Positions 1 through 9,946 of a stretch of 64,000 nt of DNA are shown here, piece by piece (the first letter of the stretch is position 1; each line of letters opens with the position of its first letter). Both the position numbers and the translations under genes were made by a program. The notes beneath the pieces are model-generated. The model had not been told where the DNA came from. It saw only the letters and a program-made list of their open reading frames with translations, and ran no database searches. The stretch is from Athripsodes cinereus. Taxonomy: Eukaryota > Arthropoda > Insecta > Trichoptera > Leptoceridae. The stretch lies in contig OX388307.1 of assembly GCA_947579605.1 (NCBI GenBank), forward strand, positions 7,603,237 through 7,667,236, given 5' to 3'.

Positions 1-84
1 GTAAAATTTCAAAAATTTCTTGGGGACTCTGAGAAGGGGCGCAGACTTTGTCCCCGGGCGCAGATGACCCTAGCTACGCCACTG
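1..84. mobile_element. hAT-like element, terminal fragment cut by the window edge
   Basis: The end reads TAGCTACGCCACTG, the reverse complement of a CAGTGGCGTA terminus. The same terminus type starts the complete hAT-like element at 19378 and ends a fragment at 29007. The rest of the element lies left of the window, so neither length nor target duplication can be read. Confidence 0.5.
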
Positions 85-339
85 CCAGAAATTATTGTAT
101 ACATTAATATTGTGATATTTATCAACTTTTATAAAATATGTTTTCTAATTTCATCAATAAATATAATTATCAGACGTCTGTTATATTTATGAAATCTGAA
201 GAAATGCTTCACAAAATTTCATAAATATAACAACAATATTAATGTACCTACCTATACAATATTCATGTCTGGTACATTCTTGGGATTATGTCACAAAATA
301 CTCTTGTAAATGTTGAAAATGACTATCTTCAGTTACCGT

Positions 340-444
340 GGAGTTGGCATGCACGTATTTTGGACTATAGTCACTTCACATATCTTATGGCTGAGATCAA
401 GACAAGATTAGGATCGTATTTAGATTGTGTCAAGAGTAACCTTG
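340..444 (+). mobile_element. CWG-MITE family, decayed right arm
   Basis: Diverged copy of the right arm of the MITE that is complete at 688..897 (shared GTATTTTGGAC, ATAGTCACTTC, GTGTCAAGAGTA). It ends in CCTTG followed by CAG, the same flank as the full copies. No left arm is recognisable, so it is truncated. Open reading here is incidental. Confidence 0.6.
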
Positions 445-687
445 CAGGCCATAAGCCCCCGACCAAAGCACCCCCATTCAATGGATATACTCGGGAATAG
501 TATTGTAGAGTCTTGTCACAAGATGTCTCACCGAGTAGACTTGTGCCGCAACCACCAGCAATTTGGACTGAATTAACCTAACTACCAAAATAATAATATA
601 AAGAAAAACAAATAATATGTATACCTACTTACTTATGCAGCTATTCCTGTCCACTGCTGAATATAAACCTCCTCCATATGTCTCCAG

Positions 688-897
688 CAGGGTACTCTTG
701 ACAAAACTAAACGCGATCTTAATCTAGTCTTGATCTTGATCGTACGACGCACGAAGGGACTATGGTCAAAAACACAGCGTTACCGCTAACGCGCGATCGG
801 TTTACGTGTACTTTTGGCCAATAGTCACTTCGTGCGTCGTATGATCAAGATCAAGACTAGATTAAGATCGTGTTTAGTTTTTTCAAGAGTAGCCCTG
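688..897. mobile_element. CWG-MITE, full copy 1
   Basis: 210-bp inverted-repeat element with arms of about 88 bp. It starts CAGGGTACTCTTG and ends CAAGAGTAGCCCTG. CAG lies directly on both sides (685..687 and 898..900), consistent with a 3-bp target duplication. There is no coding capacity. It is closely related to the copies at 6181 and 16713. It inserted at the edge of an old LINE tail (898..996). Confidence 0.85.
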
Positions 898-996
898 CAG
901 GCATGTCTGTTCTGAGCTTTCTGCAACCAGTCACCAGCGATTCTTCTAATGTCATCAGGCCATCGTGTGGGAGGTCTTCCTCTATATCGTGTGGGA
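898..996 (-). pseudogene. Non-LTR retrotransposon C-terminal tail fragment (minus)
   Basis: The minus strand reads RGRPPTRWPDDIRRIAG followed by WLQKAQNRHACRATLE. This resembles the conserved C-terminal end of RTE-like LINE polyproteins (GRPPTRW...AQDR..WR). Only this short piece remains, and the MITE at 688..897 abuts it. The matching upstream half of the tail lies next door in the opposite orientation (1027..1113). Confidence 0.6.
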
Positions 997-1026
997 GCTA
1001 CGGATGTCGTCGAAAGAGTGGCAATG

Positions 1027-1113
1027 TTATTGTGGTCATGGGCAGGGCATGTTGGAAAACTCAAAGATCAAAGATGGACAAAAAGGGTAGTGGAGTGGAG
1101 TGGAGACTTCGTG
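1027..1113 (+). pseudogene. Non-LTR retrotransposon C-terminal tail fragment (plus)
   Basis: The plus strand reads LLWSWAGHVGKLKDQRW then TKRVVEW, the WAGHV...W..VLEW block that in RTE-like LINEs directly precedes the GRPPTRW block. Here the two blocks are adjacent but head to head, so one tail was rearranged or two truncated insertions met. Confidence 0.6.
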
Positions 1114-1185
1114 AAGATAAAAGGAGTAGAGGAAAATAATATACAGTAATAACATAATTTACGTATTTCTTAAAGGCATAAAGAC

Positions 1186-2742
1186 ATGAATGAGATTTTG
1201 AATGCATTAAAAAAAGCGAAGTGCGGTAAAGCTGTAGGGTATGATTGTGTTGCCGTTGAGCTCATCAAGTCTGGTGGACCGGGGGCTCTCGCGTGGTGTT
1301 TGGAGCTTTTCAACGATTGTTGGAGAGAAGGTGTTACACCAGAGGATTGGAAGAGGGCTATCATCTGCCCCTTGTACAAAGGGAAAGGCTCTAGGCTTGA
1401 ATGCGGGAGTTATCGGGCTATTAGCTTGCTGAGCTCAATAGGGAAACTGTATGGTAGAATTTTGATTGAGAGAGTTCGAAAGATAACTGAATGTAAGATA
1501 TGGGATGCGCAAGGAGCTTTTTTGAATGGCAGAGGGTGCACCGATCAGATCTTCTCCCTGCGAATGGTTATAGAGAAGTTTCTGGGTAAACACCAGAGGC
1601 TTTTTTGTGCGTTCGTGGATCTGGAGAAAGCATATGATCGAGTGGACCGGGAAAGGTTGTGGCGCGTGTTGTCGGAGTATGGGGTGAGCAGCCGGTTGAT
1701 CCGCGCAATATCTTCACTTTACGTGGGAAGCTCCGCTTGCGTGAGGGTAAATAACACTCTCTCGGAGTGGTTTGTCCTCACCAAAGGAGTGAAGCAAGGT
1801 TGTGTCATGTCTCCGTGGCTGTTCAACCTATTCTTCGACTACTGTATGCGACCTGTGAGAGAGATGGATGTTGGTGTCGAGCTGAATGGGTTTCGGGTGA
1901 ATGCATTGATGTACGCAGATGATTTGGTGTTAATGGCTGAGAGTGAAAGGGACTTACAAGAGATTGTTACGTGTGTGTATGATAGTTGCAATTTGAATGG
2001 TTTGAAAATGAACGTTATGAAGACGAAAGTTCTTGTTTTTGAAAGAGAGAATGAAAAAACGATTTGCGAGATTAAAGTTGGTGACGAATGTTTGGAGCAA
2101 GTAAGTGAGTATGTATATTTGGGAAGTATGTTTACGAGGGATGGAAGATGCGATAGGGACATTGAAAGAAGGAAAGTGGCCGGTGCTAGAGTAAACGGTG
2201 CACTTCGACCCATTGTCAGCAATGACAATGTGTCGAACATGGCTAAAATGCTGGTGCACAATACCATTCTGGTACCGTCACTTACGTATGCAAGCGAGAC
2301 ATGGACGTGGTTGAAGAAGGACGAAAGTGGAATAAATGCAGTAGAGATGCGATCGTTGAGAAGAATGGTTGGTAAAACGCTGCGTGATAGAGTGAAGAAT
2401 GAGGATATTAGAAGAATGAGCGGATGCAAGAAGACTGTTGTGGACAGAATGCGTGTAAATAAATTGAGATGGTTTGGTCATGTGGAACGAATGAAAGAGG
2501 AAAGAATGACAAAGAGGATATACTTATCTGAAAGAAAGGGTGTGAGGAAACGCGGGCGTCCGAGAACCACGTGGCTTGATCACGTGGATCAAATTCTCAA
2601 GGACGGCCGCGTGTTGAGTAAGAGGAACCGACGTGCGTGTATGAGGAACTGTATGAATGTGGAGGAAGCGAAGGAAGTGTGTAAAGATAGATCTGTTTGG
2701 CGTTCCGTTCTCTCTGCCTACCCCACTTGGGACACGGCGTGA
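1186..2742 (+). CDS. RTE-type non-LTR retrotransposon reverse transcriptase, 5'-truncated, open frame
   Basis: 518-residue open frame of a LINE reverse transcriptase with no internal stop. Visible RT landmarks in order: FVDLEKAYDRVD (residues 143-154, first catalytic Asp at 145), GVKQGCVMSPWLFNLFF, and MYADDLVLMA with the YADD catalytic box at 243-246. After these comes the C-terminal region with KLRWFGHVER and KRGRPRTTWLDHV. The APE-type endonuclease that normally lies N-terminal is missing, so this is a 5'-truncated copy of an ORF about twice as long. The ATG at 1186 is simply the first in frame and need not be the original start. The stop is followed by a TATAG-type simple repeat, typical of RTE 3' ends. 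Retention of a full RT frame suggests a young insertion. RTE versus a close relative such as Proto2 cannot be settled by eye. Confidence 0.85.
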   Translation: MNEILNALKKAKCGKAVGYDCVAVELIKSGGPGALAWCLELFNDCWREGVTPEDWKRAIICPLYKGKGSRLECGSYRAISLLSSIGKLYGRILIERVRKITECKIWDAQGAFLNGRGCTDQIFSLRMVIEKFLGKHQRLFCAFVDLEKAYDRVDRERLWRVLSEYGVSSRLIRAISSLYVGSSACVRVNNTLSEWFVLTKGVKQGCVMSPWLFNLFFDYCMRPVREMDVGVELNGFRVNALMYADDLVLMAESERDLQEIVTCVYDSCNLNGLKMNVMKTKVLVFERENEKTICEIKVGDECLEQVSEYVYLGSMFTRDGRCDRDIERRKVAGARVNGALRPIVSNDNVSNMAKMLVHNTILVPSLTYASETWTWLKKDESGINAVEMRSLRRMVGKTLRDRVKNEDIRRMSGCKKTVVDRMRVNKLRWFGHVERMKEERMTKRIYLSERKGVRKRGRPRTTWLDHVDQILKDGRVLSKRNRRACMRNCMNVEEAKEVCKDRSVWRSVLSAYPTWDTA

Positions 2743-2770
2743 GGGTATAGTATAGTATATAGTACATAAA
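2743..2770 (+). repeat. TATAG-type simple-repeat 3' tail of the RTE element
   Basis: Reads GGGTATAGTATAGTATATAG immediately after the stop codon. A short simple repeat instead of poly(A) is the usual RTE end. The fragment at 43787 ends in a similar GAGTATAGTATAG. Confidence 0.6.
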
Positions 2771-2806
2771 GTTCATATATACCTAATATGAACTCACATG
2801 GGTATA

Positions 2807-3688
2807 CAGTGGTACCTCAACATAAAGTTTAATTCGTTCCGTAACCTTGCTCGTATTTCAAATTACTTGTATCTCAAAGCAAATTACCCCATTGAAATTA
2901 ATTGAACTGCCAGTAATCCGTTCCAGCCCCCAAAATATCAACCCAGTTATTTTTGTAACGTGTTTTGATGAATAAATGACAAATATTGTACAAACACATA
3001 ATAAAAAAGAATGTAAAGAAATAAACTAGATTTATAAAGTGTTACTTTCGCTTAATTTCCGTCATTGCTTTTCTCTTCACTGGTCTTTGCCTTTTTCGCC
3101 ACGCTTTTCTCACTTTCACCTGTAGGCCGTTTAAAAAAAACATGTCAAAGGAGATATTTTGAACTACTCCAGATTAATCATTCCAATTGATCACGCTCAT
3201 CCATAGTCAACCTATTTGAATAAGTATTAACTAGGTAGGTATGTTGTATATGATACACATACATATGTGAGCTTCCTTAAGGAGTGCACAACACAGAGTT
3301 TCGACGCTTATGAATCGACTTAGGCTTGGTTAAGAGTACTCTTTAAACCTAGGTAACATTCCCAATTCCTCTGTGTCGTACTTATCACATGACTTGAAAT
3401 TTTTGAAAGTTGTATATATGTTACAACTCAATATTTTTCCACTTCAAGTAAGAAAAAAATCCAGTTCCCGACATCCAATTGTGTCAAAAAATTCATAACA
3501 TAAAAATATGTCCAAGGAGGTTCGTTTCTTCCTCCCTTTCAGAATGTTCCGGAATAAGTTAGGAAAGTGTCATTAAATAGCTCGTATCTCAAATTTTGCT
3601 TGTATTTCAAAGCAAAAAATCGCTCGCTCGACGGCTCGTATCTCAAAAAACTCGTATTTTGGGGCACTCGTATGTCAAGGTAGCACTG
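2807..3688. mobile_element. Tigger/pogo-like non-autonomous DNA transposon
   Basis: 882-bp element. Left end CAGTGGTACCTCAACATA; the right end, reverse complemented, is CAGTGCTACCTTGACATA. TA dinucleotides flank it at 2805..2806 and 3689..3690. Interior subterminal motifs (CTCGTATCTCAAA, ATTCGTTCCGTAACC) are repeated. No transposase frame is present. The CAGTGSTACC terminus with TA duplication is typical of Tc1/mariner-superfamily Tigger elements. Confidence 0.8.
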
Positions 3689-3690
3689 TA

Positions 3691-4337
3691 TAAAGTACTT
3701 CTTATAATATAATATGAACTCATATCTTCCGAGTCCTATAACGTACCTAATACTCCAGTCTTGAGCAGGTATTCCTTATCAAATCATAAAATGTTACAGG
3801 TATAGTTACACAAGCATACTTCAATGTATTATTAGGTTTGTTTAGGTATAGATAATAATGTGGTAGGTACTGTACTCACCTGTGTAATAATATTAATAGT
3901 TTACTTATCTTGAAATTACATTATGCATAACTAGTATTAAGCCCGGATACCCGACGTTGGCCATCACTTATAATAATCCAGAGTAATTATAAAATGGACA
4001 AAAATACTATAGACATAAGAAACTTTCCTAAAAATGGAAATGAGTTGCCAAAGTTATAAGAAAAACTAGCAAAATTAACAAATATACTATAAATTTTAAT
4101 AACTTAGACTAGCGAAATAAATAAACAAATGTTTTATTCCACTATTTGATTTATTTTACGAGAGAGACGTCCTTCGTCTTGTTAGGACATTGTCAACCTG
4201 GTTTTAAAATACAACGTACTTATTCATATATCTACATATATATAAAAAAAAAACATATTTTACAATAACAATGAAAATAAATAAAGTGTAATTACTAAAC
4301 ATCTAAACACCGAGACAGTGAATAACAACTACTGCCA
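3691..4337. other. AT-rich spacer, no gene seen
   Basis: No convincing coding frame, RNA gene or terminal repeat was found. The start repeats the AATATGAACTCA motif also seen just left of the Tigger-like element (about 2785). Confidence 0.5.
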
Positions 4338-4482
4338 CCCTAGACAAACCGTCACTTGTCGATCGACTACAAACGAAGTTACGACTATAACCGCAACAAT
4401 AACGCATAATTACATGGTACATGTAGGTAGATTGTCGTAAATTCGTTTGTAGTCGATCGAAAAATGCGTGCTTGTCTAGGGG
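4338..4482. mobile_element. CCCTAGACAAACC MITE, copy 1
   Basis: About 145-bp inverted-repeat element. Left end CCCTAGACAAACCGTCAC, right end GCTTGTCTAGGGGG. Internal motifs GATCGACTAC and GTAGTCGATCG face each other, and CGCAACAATAACGCATAATTA is shared in part with copies at 31959 and 39471. No coding capacity. Confidence 0.8.
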
Positions 4483-4930
4483 GGCTGTACTGAAAAATTA
4501 CAAAATATATTTAAGAACTGTGAACACTTCGATCTAATTAACTATGAATATTATTACTCCATTGAACATAACAATGGCAACACAAATATGAAAATGGATA
4601 TAGGGGAAACTAAGAAGGCTTAATGATACTCTGAGAAGTATGCATGATACGTCTTTGATTTATTTCTCTTGAACACTTGTTATTATGCTATTGTATTATT
4701 TGAGCAACAATATCAACAATGCCAAAAGTTTGGGATAATAATAAAATAAGTAATTAATAAACACACAAACTACTCACATACATCATAACGAACGTACTCA
4801 ATTATTTATTAAATTATTATTATTGTCTGCTTTATAGGTACATAGCTGTACTATATTCATAAAACTATTCCTTTCTGCAGGTGTAACAACGATATGGTTT
4901 CTAATTTTACTAAAGCCAAGTCTAATTATC
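4483..4930. other. AT-rich spacer, no gene seen
   Basis: Only short, compositionally random frames. Nothing recognisable on either strand. Confidence 0.45.
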
Positions 4931-4934
4931 ATCA

Positions 4935-5385
4935 TCACCATCACGCCGTTCACCTTTTGGGGTAGGCAGAAATGATCGAGTGTCACTAACTCCTATCATT
5001 GTATACACTTTTCGCTTCCGTCACTGTCACACAATTATTCATGCATGCTCTCTTATTCAATGTGCTCAGCACATGTCCTTCCTGTACGATCTGGTTTATA
5101 ATGTCTTGGAATTTAATCCTCGGACAGCCACGTTTTCTAGCACCATTGTTCTCATTCACTCTTTCTACGTGCCCAAACCACCGTAGTTTGTTCACATTCA
5201 TTCTTATAAGTACCCCGACTTTCATTCCAAAATCTTCACGAATTATTACGTTCTACTCTGTCTTTCAGACGCCTTCCACACATTCCTTTCAATGGCATCA
5301 TTTCAACTGCATTATACCGCTTTCGTCCATCTTCAGTAATGTCCAAGTTTCGCCGAATAAACCAATCTTTAGCTGCGACATAACT
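4935..5385 (-). pseudogene. RTE-type LINE C-terminal tail, minus copy
   Basis: Minus-strand remnant of the same LINE region as the end of the 1186..2742 ORF: NVNKLRWFGHVERVNE, then GARKRGCPRIKFQDI, then NKRACMNNCVTVTEAK. Upstream on the minus strand, NAVEMMPLKGMCGRRLKDR matches the NAVEMRSLRRMVGKTLRDR segment. It is frameshifted around 5225 and 5' truncated. It abuts an oppositely oriented relative at 5386. Confidence 0.7.
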
Positions 5386-5840
5386 GTAGTTGAAGAAGGA
5401 CGAAAGGGGAATAAATACAGTAAAGATGGGATCGCTGAGAAGAATGGTTGGTAAAACGTTATGTGACAGAGTGAGAAACAAGGTTATTAGGAGAATGAGC
5501 GCATGCAAGAGAAGTGTTGTAGATAGAATACATGTAAAATAAGTCACGATGGTTTGGACATGTGGAACTTAATGGATGATGGAAGAATGATAAATAAGGT
5601 AATATACTTATCTGAAAGAGGGGGTTCTGAGAAAGCGAGGACGTCAGAGAGCCACGTGGCTTGATTACGTGTATCAAATTCTTAAAAATGGCCGTGTGTT
5701 GAGTATGGGAAATCGTGCGTGTATGAGAAGTTGTATGAATACAGAAGAAGCGAAAAAAGTACCTATGTAAAGATAGATCTATAATAGTATAATATAACGT
5801 TCCACCCTCTCTGCCTACGCCACCTGGAATACGGATAAGC
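5386..5840 (+). pseudogene. RTE-type LINE C-terminal tail, plus copy
   Basis: Plus-strand remnant. It begins LKKDERGINTVKMGSLRRM and continues VGKTLCDRV, IRRMSACKRSVVDR, and later the AGCCACGTGGCTTGATTACG stretch that matches the TTWLDHV coding of the 1186 element. Several frameshifts and stops. It ends in CTCTGCCTACGCCACCTGG, matching the SAYPTWDTA terminus region. Head to head with 4935..5385. Confidence 0.7.
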
Positions 5841-6177
5841 GTTCAAGTTTATTAACCTGTTATTTTTAAGGTGCTAATTTAAAATATTTACAAACCAGAC
5901 CCCACGAATGTACAATATTGGTACAAATATTGCACTGTGTGACGCACATGCACATACAGAGTGATTTATCAATCAACAAAGTAAAAAAAAACTAAACAAG
6001 AAGATTGGAGAGTCCTTGGCTGACGACTATGAGATTATATATTTCACAAAAATCGCCCACAAACAAAAAACAAGAATTTTGTGATTATATTTTACTTAAA
6101 ATAAAAAAAACATTAGTTTATAAAATTGTATAGGCTACATAATGGTCCACGGGTTCCACTATCTGTCAATTTGTAGT
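5841..6177. other. AT-rich spacer, no gene seen
   Basis: No frame or repeat recognised. Confidence 0.4.
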
Positions 6178-6180
6178 CAG

Positions 6181-6382
6181 CAGGGCTACTCTTGACACAG
6201 TCTAAATAGAGTCTTAATCTTGTCATGATCTTAATCATACGACGCGCGAAGGGAGCATGATTAAAAATACTGCGCTACCGGTACCGCGAGATTGGTATGC
6301 ACGTATTTTTGACTAATAGTCACTTCGCGCGTCGTATGAGTAAGATTAAGATCGTATTAAGATTTTGTCAAGAGAAACCCTA
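6181..6382. mobile_element. CWG-MITE, full copy 2 (diverged)
   Basis: 202 bp. Starts CAGGGCTACTCTTGACA and ends GTCAAGAGAAACCCTA. CAG lies on both sides (6178..6180 and 6383..6385). The arms share CATACGACGCGCGAAGGGA and its complement. More diverged than the copies at 688 and 16713, so probably an older subfamily member. Confidence 0.8.
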
Positions 6383-6433
6383 CAGTAATGAGAAAATTAA
6401 TTTTAAATAATTATTGAAAATATATATAATGAG

Positions 6434-7000
6434 TTACAATCCATTGGATTGGTCTGCAACGAGTTTGGTTTTTCTTCTCCATTCGTCTCTATTCTCAGCC
6501 AGTCTTTTCAACTCTACGTATGAGCCACAGTTCATGTCCCTCTTCAGTTGGTCCATATACGCGTCTCTTGGTCGGCCTCTGCCATTTGTCCCCTCGTTCT
6601 TACCCTCCGCGATGGCGATGAGTAGTCCTGGGTGCCTGATGTTGTGGCCAATCCAGTTAGCTCGTTGTTGGCCGATTCTCTTAAGAAGTTGCCTTTTTTC
6701 GCCTACCCTGGTTAATATTTCTTCGTTTTCGACGTGTTCCGACCAATGGATCTTCAGCATGCGTCTGTAGCATCACATCTCAAAGGCCGCCAACCGTCCG
6801 CTTTCCCTCTTGCTGATGGTCCACGTCTCACAGCCATAAAGCAGAATGCTCCATACAAAGGCTTTAGTAAGGTTCATCCTTACGCTTAAATCAATATTTG
6901 GGGATTCCGATATCTTCGATTTTTTGTTAAAGGCAATCCTTGCCTGGTTTATTCTGCTCACAATTTCCGATTTGGAGCGTCCATCCTGGTTTATTCTCAA
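6434..7000 (-). pseudogene. LINE reverse transcriptase C-terminal remnant
   Basis: One minus-strand frame carries VWSILLYGCETWTISKRE, then LAAFEM, a stop, CYRRMLKIHWSEHV, then QLLKRIGQQRANWIGHN and GRGRPRDAYMDQLKRD. This is the conserved tail of a LINE polyprotein (LLYGCETWTL...FEMWCYRRML). The single in-frame stop sits exactly where the family has Trp (TGG to TGA). Upstream RT motifs are absent. It is a different LINE lineage from the 1186 element. Confidence 0.75.
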
Positions 7001-7151
7001 TAATGCTATTTGCTTGCTGAAAGTGATGAAAATTTTAGGCGAGCTGAGATTAAAATATTATTTCTTTCTGATGAAAAACATGTATAGTCTTGTATTGATC
7101 AATATATTTTATTCAGTGAATACATTATTAGCGTATCTAGATGAAACAAGT

Positions 7152-7588
7152 TAATTGTGTCGCCGAGTTTCGAAATCCGCTATAACGCATTTTTGTGATT
7201 TGAAGAAATTCAATAAAAACTATTATACAAGTATTAAACGTACTTTCCTGAAGTCAAACAAGTGTATTAATTTTAAGATTGTTACAACAATTCAATTTTA
7301 AAATAAATTTTGGTATTGAATAAATATAAACTAGTCATTTTGTATACATATGACTCCTATTGATCGGTTGAGTTATAGAGGATATTAAAAGACACATAAA
7401 GGTAGGTATATAGTGGGATTCGTTTCTCATCACAATTTTATTTTTTGTACAAATGGTGAGTGTCTTTAAATAAATAATTTTCCAAGGTTATAGGATATTT
7501 AATTACGAATCCAACGACATATTTATACCTAACTCAATTTTCGTGAAAATGTGTTATAGCGGATTTCGAAACCCGGCGATACAATTTA
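7152..7588. mobile_element. Inverted-repeat element, about 437 bp
   Basis: Left end AATTGTGTCGCCGAGTTTCG followed by AAATCCGCTATAACGCATTT. The right end is its near-perfect complement (GTTATAGCGGATTTCGAAAC, CCGGCGATACAATTT). Inverted termini are about 45 bp, no coding capacity. The target duplication is not resolvable because the ends are themselves palindromic (AATT). Confidence 0.65.
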
Positions 7589-8029
7589 TTTACTGTTTTG
7601 TTTTGTGCTTTCTTATTTTGAAATAATTTCCGCACATTGCCAATACTATTATTGTCTATTGGGGGGAAATTACCCCAGTTTGCCCTCTTGCCCCTGTTTA
7701 CGCTCATGTCTGCTGAGTTAGTTCTTATAATATTAATAAATATGATGTATGCATAAGGAGAATAATGAAATATCTGTACTGTTAATCATACATTATTACA
7801 AAGTACACATTCACTATATACACATATATATATTACATAGAATATAGATATTATACAGGTACACTGTTATAAAGTTGATCTACATTAAACACACCACTAA
7901 AGTAGAGCACACAACATTTTACTGATAACGTCGTACAGTCTGCCGCCATCTGTTTGTTTTTCACTCTTCTGATAAAGAACAGTAATAATAAGATTCTAAC
8001 ATGCGTAGGTACAATTACACTGTCGCTTA
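7589..8029. other. Spacer, no gene seen
   Basis: AT-rich sequence with no recognisable frame. Contains a short TA microsatellite (ATACACATATATATATTACA). Confidence 0.4.
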
Positions 8030-8240
8030 AAATACCATCGCAAATGGGGTAGCCAGCGGACTAGCTGCATGCCATACGCACGCAGATTGTCCTCACCTTG
8101 TCAATGAATAAATTATGTACATGCAAGATGGTGCCGTATCTCATTTTAAAATATAACAAGATAAATATTTGAAAAATCTCTATGTAAGGCATTACAGCAT
8201 ATCCCACAAACAAGTGGGGTAATCAGCAAACTAATTAAAA
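8030..8240 (-). repeat. TAG-tail element, two decayed minus fragments
   Basis: Fragments of the abundant short repeat best seen at 21060..21312. At 8040 it reads AATGGGGTAGCCAGCGGACT then AGCTGCATGC; at 8198 it reads CATATCCCACAAACAAGTGG then GGTAATCAGC. Both are reverse-complement matches to the CAGCTGGTCTGCTGGCTACC and CTTGTGGGATATGC part. Confidence 0.6.
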
Positions 8241-8515
8241 CTGCTTAAATCTTCTCAAATTGAATTTTAAAATTGGTATACCTTCTTTAAGTGACTCAAT
8301 GGTTTACTGTGTGGTATTCTCGAGGCTGTCAGCCTATTTTTAAAAGCATACAAGAGCAAATTGGACGTTTACTATTTCTAGATTATAATTTTACTTGAAG
8401 ACTTCGTTGGGACTCACGGAAGTAACTTCCAAACCCTCCCAATATTGCCCCAAGACCTTGTGACACTCGAAAGCTGATGAAATGCTGGTTAGACGCAATC
8501 TAGTGTTTATGTGAT

Positions 8516-8560
8516 ACTAGCTGGCCCGGCGAACTTCGTACCGCCTAAGAATCAATGAAC
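8516..8560 (+). repeat. Terminus of an interspersed repeat (GGCCCGGCGAACTTCG)
   Basis: ACTAGCTGGCCCGGCGAACT is, from memory, a common start of an interspersed repeat in insect introns. A matching 3' end is at 10735..10860, so the two may bracket one old insertion later filled with other elements. Family not assigned. Confidence 0.35.
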
Positions 8561-8840
8561 GATTTGATACATACATCTTCTTCCCCTTGTCCTAGTTCGA
8601 TCGGGGGCCCATTGCCCCTAAGTATCTAACTATATTAAAGAGATAACTGTCCACCGCTGCTTCCAGGACCTCTGGCCACTCCAAACCAAGCCTTTCAACA
8701 CATGTTCGACACCTGCCCTATCTTCTGCCCTCTCCCAATGACTTTATGAATGATTAATATTATTAATCTCTTTACAAACTCCCGTAATTGTCAAAGTGTG
8801 TCATCGAAGGTATAGTGTAAAAAAATATAATTCATTTGGA
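8561..8840. other. Spacer with possible LINE remnant
   Basis: On the minus strand around 8650..8740 there is a short LEWPEVLEAAVDSYL-like reading. A related GACCTCTGGCCACTC-type stretch occurs near 11575. Too short for a firm call. Confidence 0.3.
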
Positions 8841-9156
8841 ACTTTCGCAGTTTAGCGGCCCCACCCGTTGTCGAGTACTTTTTTCCATGTAAAAGTAATA
8901 TTTTCGAAACTTGAGGAAATTGTTGCCATTCTTTTATAGGAAAAAAAATTCGCAACTATGAAACTTGAGCGGCCCCACCCGTTGTCGAGTAATATGTACG
9001 GAATTTTAGGAAATTAATTTTCGAAGTGGATTTTTTTGCCGGCAAATTAAAATAATTCTACATATGGTAACAATTTCCTCAAGTTTCAAAAATATTACCT
9101 TTTCTATGGAAAAAAAGTACTCGACAACGGGTGGGGCCGCTAAACTGCGAAAGTTA
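8841..9156. mobile_element. Foldback element with GGCCCCACCCGTTGTCGAG arms
   Basis: Left arm 8841..8930 (AACTTTCGCAGTTTAGCGGC, then CCCACCCGTTGTCGAGTAC) is complementary to right arm 9065..9156 (GTACTCGACAACGGGTGGGG, then CCGCTAAACTGCGAAAGTT). A third, direct copy of the GCGGCCCCACCCGTTGTCGA core is at about 8969. No coding capacity. Confidence 0.7.
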
Positions 9157-9175
9157 CATTCATTTTTTACATAGA

Positions 9176-9390
9176 CAATTCACACACATCGAGCTAGTCC
9201 CAAACTTAGATGAATCTTGATTATGGGTACTAACGCGACGATACACACATATACAATGCACTGTATACATATATATGTAACACCCAGACCCAGGACAATT
9301 TGAAAAAGGTCATTCTTCACTTTGCCCTCTCCGGGAATCGAACCCGGGACCTCGTGACTCAAAGGAAAGAGCTCCGCGCCACACCGGCCG
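9176..9390 (-). mobile_element. tRNA-headed SINE, minus copy
   Basis: The minus strand starts CGGCCGGTGTGGCGCGGAG and has a pol III B-box GGTTCGATTCC (9334..9344), then a body with GACCTTTTTCAAATTGTCCT and GGGTCTGGGTGTTACA. It ends with GGGACTAGCTCGATGTGTGT. Same family as 36655..36880 (+) and 58968..59193 (-). Confidence 0.85.
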
Positions 9391-9946
9391 ACATGAACAA
9401 TTTATGTCGAACAATTATACTTAACTGAGATTTGTTTATAAATTATCTGCAGTACGTAATATAATTATGTAGGTACTATTTTTTTTTCAGGTAGATTTTA
9501 CCTATTCATTTAAAATTTATAAAAATTCTTTCCACTATTTTTTAAAAATTGAAATATCAGAACTACAGATGTTAATTTGTATGGATAACGTTTATAATTT
9601 GAGAATGTATAGAAAAATTATCATATAAATAGTCCAATCTATAAAAAAAACTTCATTGTTGATTTTGTATAATTCTCCATATTGCATTTTTAGTTGAAAT
9701 TAAAAATGTATGGCGTAAATAATTTTCTTCGTAATTTTTCTTCTCTGTCTGCAAATTTCACTACACAATCTTGCATCAGAACTACCTACATGAACACATT
9801 CTTATTTTCATCTTTAATAGCACAATTTTTGGTTCAATAATAATTTTCCATCTGCAAAAATAAAATACAATTTCAAATATAATCTGTGCACGTCCACATT
9901 TATGTGACAGAAGATCTATCGATACATAAATATTAGTCGAATAAGT
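9391..9946. other. AT-rich spacer, no gene seen
   Basis: Carries AAATTAAAAATGTATGGCGT then AAATAATTTTCTTC at about 9699, repeated at about 10670, a direct repeat of unknown origin. No coding region. Confidence 0.4.

Noticed and set aside
288..500. 70-codon open frame
   Set aside because: It crosses a decayed CWG-MITE arm; the reading is incidental.
1839..2429. 196-codon minus frame
   Set aside because: Antisense shadow of the RTE reverse transcriptase.
4999..5454. 151-codon plus frame
   Set aside because: Antisense of the minus RTE tail running into the plus tail; composition is that of a shadow.
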